Assembly (NCBI GenBank): GCA_964589285.1
Contig: CAZPSP010000014.1
Coordinates: 1-27,842, forward strand
Length of the DNA stretch: 27,842 nucleotides
Origin: DAOUEG01 sp964589285
GTDB taxonomy: Bacteria > Chloroflexota > Dehalococcoidia > Dehalococcoidales > RBG-16-60-22
Reading direction: 5' to 3'
Under the pieces are notes generated by a model. It saw only the letters and a list, made by a program, of their open reading frames with translations. It had not been told where the DNA came from and did no database searches. Positions 14,723-22,602 of the stretch are shown in pieces; position 1 is the first letter of the stretch; the number at the start of each line of letters is the position of its first letter. A program made the position numbers and the translations under genes.

Positions 14723-14749
14723 TAACGGGTACCTCTTCAGATTGTTACA
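14723..14749 (-). promoter_or_regulatory. Autoregulatory ECF-type promoter before the sigma gene
   Basis: Minus-strand TGTAACAA (14749-14742), 12 bases, CCCGTTA (14729-14723), identical in both blocks and spacing to the motif at 12699-12725. The AAC in the -35 and CGTT in the -10 are typical of ECF-recognised promoters. Confidence 0.75.
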
Positions 14750-14841
14750 TGTTCAAGCGCCGCCGGCTTTCTTTCAGGCAGAGAAGACGGAACTGAATAA
14801 AGGCCGGCAGAAACACAAAAAAGCGAATGCAGATGAGAGAC

Positions 14842-15993
14842 CTATTCGTAAAAAGTCGTCGAGCCGGTCTGCGACGTATCATAGCCGCCCACGCGGTCGA
14901 CGATTTTCCTGAATTCCTTGCTTTTAATCGTATCCAGCATGTCCTTCAGGAACGGGCTTTCATACATTTCCCTCGGCATGACGAGGTCGTACCGCTCCCG
15001 GAAAAGGGGCAAAAAATCGAGACCGTTGCTGATGGCGGCAGCTTCGATGCCAAGACCAACATCGGCATTCCCGTGAGAAATGTGTGAAGCCACGGCCAAA
15101 TGGGTATCGAATTCCACGTCGTATCCCTTGATGGCCGAGGGCTGGATGCCTTCATTCTTTAATTGAAGGTCGAGCAGCACACGCGTCCCGGAGCCTTTCT
15201 GCCGGTTGACGAAGGTGATGTCTTCCCGCACCAGGTCTTTGAGGCCAGCGATCTTACGGGGATTGTTCTTGATGAACATCAGTCCCTGGATGCGGTAGGT
15301 AAGGTGGACGATGGCAATTCTCCGTCCGGTCAGAATACGGCGGACGTAAGGATAGTTGTACTCTCCGGTCTCCTCGTCCAGGAGGTGAGTGCCGGCCACA
15401 TCGGCGCGTTCTTCCTGTAATGCGATCAGCCCGCCGAGGCTCCCGGCATGAATAACATCGAACCGTATGTCCTCGTTCCGGGTACGGAGGAGGTCCAGGA
15501 GAATGCTCAAAGCCAGGTCATGGCTCCCGACGATGCGGATGACATGCCGTTTGTCCTGTTCCGCGGTCTCCTTGACGATTTCGTCCGCCTGGGCGCGGCG
15601 TTCCTCTCTCCAGCGTTCCAGACTGAGGTAAAAGGCGGCTTCGACTTCTTCCGGGCTGTATCCCTGGCTGAGGATCCTTACGATGTCATCGTTCAGGTTC
15701 TCCAGCAACCGTTTCTGGCGGGCAGCCTGCATCTCCGGGTTCCCGCCCCTGGCCGCGACCGTCGTGCCGCCCCCTCTCCTCGATACGATGATCCGTTCCT
15801 GTTCCAGTTCCAGGTAGGCCCTGGCCACGGTGTTCGGATTAACGTTGATCTCCTGGGAGAGTGCCCTGATAGGCGGCAGCCGTTCTCCGGGCTTGACCTG
15901 CCCGGAGGCGATCGACTCCCTGAGCTGTTCGGCGATCTGGAGGTAGAGAGGCGTCAGCGAATGATAGTCCAGCCGAATTTCCATAAGCTTCAT
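14842..15993 (-). CDS. GntR winged-helix regulator fused to a molybdate-type substrate-binding domain
   Basis: 383 residues. About 10-80 is a GntR/YtrA-like winged helix (LTPLYLQIAEQLRESI, LPPIRALSQEINVNPNTVAR). A helical linker with ILSQGYSPEEVEAAFYLSL follows. From about 150 on is a periplasmic-binding-like domain of the COG1910 kind: HAGSLGGLIALQEERADVAG, HLLDEETGEYNYPYVRR, FVNRQKGSGTRVLLDLQL, GLGIEAAAISNGLDFLPL and ERYDLVMP. COG1910 domains are linked to molybdate/tungstate sensing and molybdopterin enzymes, usually on other DNA-binding heads. Two close ATGs (15993, 15984) are possible. No molybdenum transport genes are in the window, so its targets are elsewhere. Confidence 0.85.
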   Translation of the reverse strand: MKLMEIRLDYHSLTPLYLQIAEQLRESIASGQVKPGERLPPIRALSQEINVNPNTVARAYLELEQERIIVSRRGGGTTVAARGGNPEMQAARQKRLLENLNDDIVRILSQGYSPEEVEAAFYLSLERWREERRAQADEIVKETAEQDKRHVIRIVGSHDLALSILLDLLRTRNEDIRFDVIHAGSLGGLIALQEERADVAGTHLLDEETGEYNYPYVRRILTGRRIAIVHLTYRIQGLMFIKNNPRKIAGLKDLVREDITFVNRQKGSGTRVLLDLQLKNEGIQPSAIKGYDVEFDTHLAVASHISHGNADVGLGIEAAAISNGLDFLPLFRERYDLVMPREMYESPFLKDMLDTIKSKEFRKIVDRVGGYDTSQTGSTTFYE

Positions 15994-16019
15994 CCGGGTT
16001 CATACGGATTAATAAAGGT

Positions 16020-16028
16020 AGTATAGCA
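16020..16028 (-). promoter_or_regulatory. Extended -10 promoter for the GntR-fusion regulator
   Basis: Minus-strand TGCTATACT (16028-16020), an extended -10 with no clear -35, about 27 bases before the first ATG. ATCCG / CGGAT half-sites eight bases apart lie in the leader and could be an operator; that part is weak. Confidence 0.5.
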
Positions 16029-16091
16029 GAGTCATAAAAGTAAATCTATGTAATTACAGACAGGACGTAAAAACAGGAGGATAGATTCTGG

Positions 16092-16436
16092 CTATTCGCC
16101 CGACTCCGTTCTTAAAACGGCTTGAATACGCCCTGTGACCTCGGGCAATTCCTGTGTAACTGTGTTCCAGACAATATCCATGTCAACATCAAAATATCCA
16201 TGAATCAACCGATTTCGCATGGAGGCCATATAGTGCCATGGGATGTCGGGATACTTCTTCCGTAGTACGTCTGACATACCCCTGGCTGCCTCTCCGATTA
16301 TTTCCAGCAGCCGTACGACAGCTAAACCGAGCATGGTATCTGTATCAAGATCTTTTCGCTTTTTATCCTTGATAAACGCCTGTAGCTGGGAAGATGCGTC
16401 GATGATATGAAGAAGACGGTTAACATCATCGATCAT
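16092..16436 (-). CDS. hepT: HepT-type HEPN toxin (DUF86)
   Basis: 114 residues, all-helical, with the HEPN ribonuclease motif Rx4HxY: R74, H79 and Y81 in MRNRLIHGYF. HepT is an RNase toxin. In characterised pairs, its cognate MntA blocks it by adding AMP to the tyrosine of this motif. The gene follows the nucleotidyltransferase with a four-base overlap (ATGA, 16433-16436), the standard antitoxin-first order. The catalytic residues look intact, so the pair is probably active. Confidence 0.92.
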   Translation of the reverse strand: MIDDVNRLLHIIDASSQLQAFIKDKKRKDLDTDTMLGLAVVRLLEIIGEAARGMSDVLRKKYPDIPWHYMASMRNRLIHGYFDVDMDIVWNTVTQELPEVTGRIQAVLRTESGE

Positions 16437-16747
16437 GGAAAAACTGCCTCGGCTTCGTTGATAACCTTTTCCCTGAAATAGTGACTGAGGTCCTTCGGAG
16501 TCCTGAGGTCAACTCGACGACGCAGTAATGCCGATAGTTCATCTTCCATTCGCTGAAGGCCCAGCAGTCCGGGTTCTTTGCCTGTTTCGAATTGAACCAG
16601 AACATCGATATCGCTGTCCGGTCCGAAATCATCCCTTAGTACCGAACCGAAAAGCGCCAGATAGGTAACATGAAAACGCCGGCAGAATTCGGTTATCTGC
16701 AGACGTTTTATTCCAGTTCTGCTGATACCCCTTGTTTTTACTCTCAT
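16433..16747 (-). CDS. mntA: MntA-type minimal nucleotidyltransferase antitoxin
   Basis: 104 residues with the GSx10DxD motif of minimal nucleotidyltransferases: G34-S35, D46 and D48 in ALFGSVLRDDFGPDSDIDVL. In the MntA/HepT system this protein inactivates the HEPN toxin by AMP transfer to its active-site tyrosine. The ATG at 16747 has no clear Shine-Dalgarno, unlike most genes here. No good internal ATG keeps the whole fold, so this start is kept. Confidence 0.92.
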   Translation of the reverse strand: MRVKTRGISRTGIKRLQITEFCRRFHVTYLALFGSVLRDDFGPDSDIDVLVQFETGKEPGLLGLQRMEDELSALLRRRVDLRTPKDLSHYFREKVINEAEAVFP

Positions 16748-16827
16748 ATTATGAAGCCAATCATGCTGACTTATCCCACATCATCTACCATCATACCACA
16801 CTCAAACAACTCCGCTCCGCCGGATGT

Positions 16828-16857
16828 TTGACAATTCCCGTAATGCGCGGATACACT
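16828..16857 (+). promoter_or_regulatory. Promoter of the VOC-transketolase-cupin operon
   Basis: Consensus TTGACA (16828-16833), an 18-base spacer and TACACT (16852-16857, four of six matches). Expected start near 16864, about 44 bases before the first ATG, which has AAAGGAG upstream. Confidence 0.55.
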
Positions 16858-16907
16858 TGTGAAGGATTATTTCTCTCCCTTCCCGCCTCAAATCGAAAGG
16901 AGACCGT

Positions 16908-17363
16908 ATGAACAGTTCCGAAACGCCTTTCAAGCCTGAGAATTTTCATCATACCGGCGTCGTCGTAAGGGACATCGACAAGGCCATTGCTTACCTCGAA
17001 TCTATCGGCATCGGCCCGTTCGGGATGCCGGGCGGTCAGAAATGGATCGATATCCCCTTTAAGGGCGAACTGCACGGCAACCCCGCCGAATGGAGCGTCA
17101 AGATCAGCAACGCGGACGTCGGCGACCACCAGATAGAACTCCTTCAACCGTCCGGCGGTCCTTCCGCCCTCCAGGAGTTCCTCGATGAGTCCGGCGAAGG
17201 CGTTCATCACGTCGCCTACCTGGCGGAGAATGTGAAGAACGAACTCGCCAAGCTCAAAGGCGTGGAAATCCTGACCAGCGCCAATCTGGAGACCGGCGGG
17301 TTCGCCTATATCAGGACCGCCACGGCCGGTATGGTCATCGAAATACGTGCTATTAATCCCTGA
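16908..17363 (+). CDS. VOC-superfamily (glyoxalase-like) protein
   Basis: 151 residues made of two beta-alpha-beta-beta-beta modules. Module 1 starts HHTGVVVRDIDKAIAYLESI with the metal-type histidine, and ends in HQIELLQPSGG with the glutamate. Module 2 starts GVHHVAYLAENVKNELAKL and ends MVIEIRAINP. The H-E-H-E metal set is present. The closest well-known relatives are methylmalonyl-CoA epimerase and similar lyases/isomerases. It leads a five-gene operon with a zinc dehydrogenase, split transketolase and double cupin, so it probably acts on a sugar- or keto-acid-like intermediate rather than propionyl-CoA metabolism. Confidence 0.85.
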   Translation: MNSSETPFKPENFHHTGVVVRDIDKAIAYLESIGIGPFGMPGGQKWIDIPFKGELHGNPAEWSVKISNADVGDHQIELLQPSGGPSALQEFLDESGEGVHHVAYLAENVKNELAKLKGVEILTSANLETGGFAYIRTATAGMVIEIRAINP

Positions 17364-17400
17364 TTACGACGCAGGTTAAGGTTACATAAGGAGTGCGAGT

Positions 17401-18414
17401 ATGAAAGCAGCCGTTATTCACGGTATCAATGACATCACGTACGATGAAGTCCCGGACCCGGAAGTCGGCGAGGACCGCGTCAAGGTGAAAATAGCCTACT
17501 GCGGGCTCTGCGGCACGGACCCGGAGAACCTGGAAGGCCGTTTCGGCCTGATGCCGCCGGAGGTCTACAAGCAGGACCGCATTATCGGCCACGAGGCCTG
17601 CGGTACCATCGCTGAAGTGGGTCAGAACGTCACCCAGTTCAAGGTGGGCCAGCGCGTCGCCATGAACTTTCGCAGTTCCTGCGGCGCCTGTTATTACTGC
17701 CAGAATGGCATGGAGCATTATTGTCATCTCGGCGACGGTGCTTCCGGCTCCTTCGCGGAGTATGCCGTCTATCCGGAGAGCGCCGTGTACCCCATCCCGG
17801 ATGATATGGACTTCGAGACAGCTGCCATGCTGGAACCGGTCTCGGTGGCCGTCCACGCCATCGACCAGGCCAGGGTCCGCACCGGCAGCAGCATCGCCAT
17901 CTGCGGCGGCGGCCCCATCGGCCTTCTTTGCCTGGAAGTCGCCCTCAAAGCCGGCGCGGCCAGGGCAATGGTCTCCGAGCCGATCAAGGAAAAACGTGAA
18001 CTGGCGCTCAAGCTCGGCGCGGATATCGCCGTCAATCCGTTCGAGGAAGATATCATCGAGGCCGGCAAGAAGCTGACGGACGGTCGCGGCTTCGATACCG
18101 TTATAGACGCTTCCGGCAATATCAATGCCGCCAAACAGGCCATCTACCTGGCGGATAACTGCGGCACCATCCTCTGGGCGGCCGTCTATGGCAAGGACGC
18201 GGAGATCGGCGTGCCCCCCTTCCTCATGTACGCCAAGGAACTGACCATCACTTCCACCTTCGTTTCTCCGTATTCCTTCCCGCGGGCACTCAATCTCCTC
18301 TCCAAGCTGGAGGTCAAGCCCCTCATCACACATATTATCGCCCTCAAGGACATCAAGCAGGCTTTCGAACTGCATAAATCCGGCAAGTCCATCAAGATAC
18401 TCATCAAGCCGTAA
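17401..18414 (+). CDS. Zinc-dependent medium-chain alcohol/polyol dehydrogenase
   Basis: 337 residues, MDR family. Catalytic zinc ligands appear as C37 (CGLCGTD), H64-E65 (GHEACG) and E145 region (LEPVSVAVHA). Structural zinc cysteines are C94, C97, C100 and C108. The Rossmann motif CGGGPIGLLCLEVAL lies at about 168-182. Overall it is closest to sorbitol, threonine or butanediol dehydrogenases. The residue after CGTD is Pro, not the more usual His/Leu-His, so the substrate pocket may differ. It starts 37 bases after the VOC gene with AAGGAG before the ATG. It probably oxidises a hydroxy group on a compound then cleaved by the transketolase. Confidence 0.92.
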   Translation: MKAAVIHGINDITYDEVPDPEVGEDRVKVKIAYCGLCGTDPENLEGRFGLMPPEVYKQDRIIGHEACGTIAEVGQNVTQFKVGQRVAMNFRSSCGACYYCQNGMEHYCHLGDGASGSFAEYAVYPESAVYPIPDDMDFETAAMLEPVSVAVHAIDQARVRTGSSIAICGGGPIGLLCLEVALKAGAARAMVSEPIKEKRELALKLGADIAVNPFEEDIIEAGKKLTDGRGFDTVIDASGNINAAKQAIYLADNCGTILWAAVYGKDAEIGVPPFLMYAKELTITSTFVSPYSFPRALNLLSKLEVKPLITHIIALKDIKQAFELHKSGKSIKILIKP

Positions 18415-18470
18415 GATAAAAACTACACCCGGAACTTCAATTCTGGTTCATGAACTACAGGAGGACAAGT

Positions 18471-19331
18471 ATGGCTGATCCAAAAGAGGTCAAGCGTCTG
18501 CAAACACTGGCATACGAAATGCGCAAGAAACTAATCGGTCTATGCGGCCACTATGAAGGTCCCGTACATATCGGCGGCGACCTGTCCATGACGGACCTGC
18601 TCATCGGGCTGTTTCATCACGGCCTGAACGTCGACCCGAACAATATCAAGAACCCCAAACGGGACCGGTTCATTCTGAGCAAAGGACACGGCGCCGTCTG
18701 CATGTACATCGCTATGTCCTTGAAGGGCTTTTTCGATTACGATGAGATTTACCGGACCTATGGCAAGCTGGACAGCGCCTACGGAATGCACCCCTGCAAG
18801 ATCCAGCTCCCCGGCGTGGAATGCTCCACCGGCTCCCTCGGCCAGGGTCTGGCCATAGCCGTCGGCATGGCTTTCTCCGCGCGGTATAAGAAAGAGAGCC
18901 ACCGCGTCTTCTGCATGATGGGCGACGGCGAAAGCTGCGAAGGCGAGGTCTGGGAAGCCATCAACACGGCCGGGTCTTACCGACTGGGAAACTTGATATG
19001 CGTCGTAGACAGGAACAAGCAACTCATGACCAGCTACGATGGCGATTACATGAACCTCGAACCTTACGCGGACAAGTGGCGGGCTTTCAACTGGAATGTG
19101 GTGGAGATAGACGGCCATGATATGGACCAGATCGTAGACGCTCTGGACAATCTCCCCGCGGCAGGACCTGGTAAACCAACGGCTATCATCGCCAGCACCA
19201 CCAAGGGCAAGAACGTTTCCTTCATGGAGAAGGACCTCGGCTGGCACGCCGGAGCGTTGAGTAAAGCGGATATGGATAAAGCGCTGGCCGATATCGAGGC
19301 CGCCTACGCCAAAATAGGAGGCAATAACTAA
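18471..19331 (+). CDS. Transketolase N-terminal (TPP-binding) subunit
   Basis: 286 residues. SKGHG, CSTGSLGQGLAIAVG and the TPP/Mg motif (GDGESCEGE ... VVDRN) are all present. Start at 18471 is chosen over 18450 because AGGAGG is six bases before it. Split transketolases of this type occur in archaea and many anaerobes; some serve pentose metabolism, others specialised sugar pathways such as branched or sulfo-sugars. The C-terminal half is the next gene, sharing one base. The operon partners (VOC, dehydrogenase, cupin) argue for a dedicated catabolic role rather than the housekeeping pentose phosphate pathway. Confidence 0.94.
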   Translation: MADPKEVKRLQTLAYEMRKKLIGLCGHYEGPVHIGGDLSMTDLLIGLFHHGLNVDPNNIKNPKRDRFILSKGHGAVCMYIAMSLKGFFDYDEIYRTYGKLDSAYGMHPCKIQLPGVECSTGSLGQGLAIAVGMAFSARYKKESHRVFCMMGDGESCEGEVWEAINTAGSYRLGNLICVVDRNKQLMTSYDGDYMNLEPYADKWRAFNWNVVEIDGHDMDQIVDALDNLPAAGPGKPTAIIASTTKGKNVSFMEKDLGWHAGALSKADMDKALADIEAAYAKIGGNN

Positions 19332-20287
19332 TGGTTAAGGTTACGTTCAATTTTGCCGAATTTCTCTCCGCCCGGTCGGTGGCCGGCGATACCATCATCG
19401 AGCTGGGTGAAAAATACAACAATGTCTGGGCCATCACCGCCGATACCGGCGGCGCCCTCAAGGATTATAAGAAGAAATTCCCGGAACGGTACGTAGACGT
19501 GGGTGTGGCCGAGCAGAACCTGGCCGGCATCGCCGCCGGTCTGGCCCTGGAAGGCAACATCCCCTTCATCTTCGGCATGATCCCCTTTATGGTCATGCGC
19601 GCCTGTGAACAGAACCGCACGGCCATCTGCTACCAGGACCTCCCGGTACGCTTTATCGGTACCGGCGGAGGCCTGACGTCCGAGGGCGGCTCCACCCACA
19701 ACGCTATGGAAGACATCGGTATCATGAAATCACTGGTCAACATGACCGTCCTCTCCGTGGGAGACCCGAACATGGTTCGAGATATTATGCTGTTAAGCAT
19801 GACATATCCTCATCCCCTCTACCTCCGTCTCGCCCAGGGCAAGAAAGACCGCATGCTCTACGAACCGGGCAAATACGAATACAAGATCGGCATGGGCCTT
19901 ACCGCCCGTGACGGCAAGGACGCCACGATCATCGCCCATGGAGAAATGGTCTTCGAGGCGCTGGAAGCGGCCAATATCCTCAAAGAAGACGGGATAGACG
20001 TACGCGTCGTCGATATGTACTCCATCAAGCCGATGGACAAAGAATTGCTGTTCAAGGCCGTGAAGGAAACGCAGAACATCCTCGTGCTGGAAGATCACCT
20101 CATGGACTGCGGGCTCGCCAGCACCGTGTCCGATGCCTTCACGGATGAGGGCATTTACCCGCGGAAATTCAAGCGCCTCGGCATCCCGCAGATATACGCC
20201 GGCTTCGGCAGCGGTGAAGAGTTGAGAAAGAAGTACGGTTATGACAAGACGGCCGCCGCGAAGGCCGTCAGGAACATGCTGAAATAA
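19331..20287 (+). CDS. Transketolase C-terminal (pyrimidine-binding) subunit
   Basis: 318 residues. The Pyr domain has the activating glutamate in DVGVAEQNLAGIAAGLALEG, then GGGLTSEGGSTHNAMEDIGI. The C-terminal transketolase domain (about 180-318) has ILVLEDHLMDCGLASTVSDA and GIPQIYAGFGSGEELRKKYG. It overlaps the N-terminal subunit by one base (TAATG), giving strict coupling of the two halves. DXP synthase-like E1 proteins share parts of this pattern, but length and split fit transketolase. Confidence 0.94.
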   Translation: MVKVTFNFAEFLSARSVAGDTIIELGEKYNNVWAITADTGGALKDYKKKFPERYVDVGVAEQNLAGIAAGLALEGNIPFIFGMIPFMVMRACEQNRTAICYQDLPVRFIGTGGGLTSEGGSTHNAMEDIGIMKSLVNMTVLSVGDPNMVRDIMLLSMTYPHPLYLRLAQGKKDRMLYEPGKYEYKIGMGLTARDGKDATIIAHGEMVFEALEAANILKEDGIDVRVVDMYSIKPMDKELLFKAVKETQNILVLEDHLMDCGLASTVSDAFTDEGIYPRKFKRLGIPQIYAGFGSGEELRKKYGYDKTAAAKAVRNMLK

Positions 20288-20306
20288 CCGTTCGGGAGGA
20301 GATACC

Positions 20307-21224
20307 ATGGCTCCTATGAAATACAGTGACTGCCTCGTCCAGAAGCCCGGTCCCGTTCACGGTGAACTCGCCGGTCAGTCAGGAAGCGACGCCATCCCCG
20401 GACTCGAGACCACCCACCTCATGACCGCGGATGACAGCGTGCAGAAAGGCTTTTTTCACGTGGACTGCTCCTGGCTGTGGCGCGGCGCCGCCGTCGAACC
20501 GGCTGGGGAGTCTCACGTCCATGACTTCAACCAGGTCATCGGCCTGATCGGCGGTAATCAATCCGACCCGCACGACCTCGGCGGTGAAATAGCGGTCCAT
20601 CTGGACGGCCACACCGAGATCTTTACCCGCTCCGTGCTGCTCTTTATTCCCGCCGGCGTGGCGCATGGCCCCTTCTTCTTCAACCGCGTCGATCGGCCCG
20701 TTTTCTTTATCGATGTCGCGATGACCGGTAAGTACTCCAGCACGCCCAAACCCCAGCCTGGCATGCCGGCTGCGGAGAAAAAATACTCCGTCATCGACCA
20801 CACCAAAGAGCGGTTCACCGTAGCCGCGGACGGCACCAAACAGCCCTACCAGCGGCCGCCCGGCCACAACCATGTCAGCACCCGCATTCTCCACATCGAG
20901 GAGGACATGGTGCCGGGCGCTTTCTACATCGACTTTGTCTGGATCTGGTCCGGTACCGGCGGGGCGCCCGCCCCGGTGCATAACCACGAATGGCCGGAAC
21001 TCATTGCCATGGCCGGCGCCGACCCGGCCTTCCCCCACGACCTCGGCGGCGAGATGAGCATCGAACTTGGTGATGAGTACCACCCCACTACGAAGAGCAC
21101 CCTGGTCTGTATCCCGAAGGGACTCGACCACTGCCCGTGGGAGTTCCACGATATTAAAAAGCCGACGCTCGTCTTCTCCGCCGGACCGCAAGGAATGTAT
21201 ACCGGCTCCCACAAGAAAGACTGA
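20307..21224 (+). CDS. Double-cupin protein (paralogue 2 of a local family)
   Basis: 305 residues with two cupin domains. Domain 1 (about 45-145) has SHVHDFNQVIGLIGG, where the usual Glu of HxHx3E is Gln, then DPHDLGGEIAVHL and IPAGVAHGPF. Domain 2 (about 185-300) has PVHNHEWPELIAMAG with complete HxHx3E, then FPHDLGGEMSIELG and IPKGLDHCPWEF. Both contain the DLGGE signature of the proteins at 9469 and 23503. Domain 2 probably holds the active metal; domain 1 may be altered or structural. Last gene of the operon, 19 bases after the transketolase, with GGGAGGAG before the ATG. Reaction unknown. Confidence 0.85.
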   Translation: MAPMKYSDCLVQKPGPVHGELAGQSGSDAIPGLETTHLMTADDSVQKGFFHVDCSWLWRGAAVEPAGESHVHDFNQVIGLIGGNQSDPHDLGGEIAVHLDGHTEIFTRSVLLFIPAGVAHGPFFFNRVDRPVFFIDVAMTGKYSSTPKPQPGMPAAEKKYSVIDHTKERFTVAADGTKQPYQRPPGHNHVSTRILHIEEDMVPGAFYIDFVWIWSGTGGAPAPVHNHEWPELIAMAGADPAFPHDLGGEMSIELGDEYHPTTKSTLVCIPKGLDHCPWEFHDIKKPTLVFSAGPQGMYTGSHKKD

Positions 21225-21279
21225 CAAGCCGGGACGCGAAAGACTACCGGCAAATGCCAGCAATACGGAGATCAAGCGT

Positions 21280-22467
21280 TTACCGGTAGTCCTTACGTTT
21301 CAGTCCTTTGGCCTCCGCTACGCACCGGATACCCTCGGCGGCCATTGCCGCCACGCACCGGTTGCAGTGGTCGCAATCCGAGGCGGTCTCCTCTCCGGAT
21401 TGCATCTTGCGGACGATGTCCGGGTCCCTCACGGTGGCCCGGCCCACCTGGACGAAATCGAAGCCTTCCTCCATGACCTTTTCCATGTCCTCCAGGGAGC
21501 AGACGCCGCCGACATAGGCGACCGGGATGCTGACCGCCTCCCGGATACGTCTGGCCTCTTCCAGCAGGAACAACTTACGGAAAGGGAACTCCCTGACCAT
21601 AAACCGTCCGAACAACGCCATCCCCGCCTTGGTTACCGGGTTCTTCTCGGACTTGACATAGTCCAGTATCGGCACCTGGCCGCGCATCATGTGGAAGGAC
21701 GTCCGGGCGGTGAACCCGCAACTGGGCACCAGGACGGAGGCTCCTTCGGCCTCGAAGCGTCGGGCGACCTGAACGGCTTCGTCGATGGCAAGGCCGCCCG
21801 TGAAACCGTCATTACAATTCATCTTGACCAGCACCGGGAAGTCCGGCCCGACCGCTTCCCTCACTCGCCGGACGACCGAGGCCGGGAAGCGCAGCCGGTT
21901 TTCCAGCGTTCCGCCGTACGCATCTTTCCTCCGGTTGGTCCAGGGCGAGAGGAACTGGCTGAGCAGGTAGCCGTGCCCGGCATGGACTTCCACGGCGTCG
22001 AACCCGGCGCGGGCGGCCATCACAGCGGCCCGGGCGAAGTCTTCCCGCACCCTTTCCATATCGCCTTCGGTCATCGGGCGGCAGACACTGTACCGGAACA
22101 GGCAGAGCTTGCGGGAAGGCCCCATGGGCCGGACGCCGCTGGCATGTTTATTGGCAAAGAACCCGCAGTGTCCGAGCTGGATGGAAGCGGCGGCGCCCTC
22201 CCGGTGGACGGCATCGGTCAGGCGCTGTATAACAGGAATGATCTCTTCCCTCATCCACATCTCGTGTGAGAAAGCTATGCCGTCCCGGGAAACGGCGCAG
22301 TACGAGACAGTGGTCATGCCGGCCCCGCCGGCGGCAACCCGCCGGTGATGCTCAATGAGGGGCTCCCCGGGCATGCCATGCGGGGACAACCCTTCAAAAC
22401 AGCCGGACCGTATAATCCGGTTCCTGAGCTTCAAGTTGCCGATATGGCTGGCAGAAAAAATTCTCAT
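21280..22467 (-). CDS. Old Yellow Enzyme-family NADH:flavin oxidoreductase with Fe-S cysteines
   Basis: 395 residues, one FMN-binding TIM barrel. Visible motifs are SIQLGHCG, the active-site VEVHAGHGYLLSQFLSPWTN, RKDAYGGTLENR, and phosphate-binding VGGVCSLE and VQVGRATVRDPD. The end carries CDHCNRC plus a further Cys ten residues on, the [4Fe-4S] arrangement of trimethylamine dehydrogenase and 2,4-dienoyl-CoA reductase. Those enzymes continue with an NAD(P)H/FAD half of about 250 residues, which is absent here, so electrons must come from a separate protein. The Shine-Dalgarno GGGGAG is 14 bases from the ATG. It probably reduces an unsaturated carbonyl compound. It is divergent from the heliorhodopsin. 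Confidence 0.9.
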   Translation of the reverse strand: MRIFSASHIGNLKLRNRIIRSGCFEGLSPHGMPGEPLIEHHRRVAAGGAGMTTVSYCAVSRDGIAFSHEMWMREEIIPVIQRLTDAVHREGAAASIQLGHCGFFANKHASGVRPMGPSRKLCLFRYSVCRPMTEGDMERVREDFARAAVMAARAGFDAVEVHAGHGYLLSQFLSPWTNRRKDAYGGTLENRLRFPASVVRRVREAVGPDFPVLVKMNCNDGFTGGLAIDEAVQVARRFEAEGASVLVPSCGFTARTSFHMMRGQVPILDYVKSEKNPVTKAGMALFGRFMVREFPFRKLFLLEEARRIREAVSIPVAYVGGVCSLEDMEKVMEEGFDFVQVGRATVRDPDIVRKMQSGEETASDCDHCNRCVAAMAAEGIRCVAEAKGLKRKDYR

Positions 22468-22602
22468 ATAAATGTGATTTACTCTCCCCTATTATAGAGA
22501 AAAGAGATAAAATGTGACATGTCTCCTGTTTTATGTCCAGTCACTAGTAAAATAGCTGAACTACGTAAATACCTGCTAAAGCCGGTTTGAAGGAGGTACC
22601 TT

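Noticed and set aside
17353..18375. A 340-codon open frame on the minus strand
   Set aside because: Antisense to the zinc alcohol dehydrogenase, with no motif of its own.
21067..22269. A 400-codon open frame on the plus strand
   Set aside because: It runs antisense to the clear OYE gene and overlaps the double cupin; the product has no recognisable motifs. Long antisense frames are expected at this GC content.
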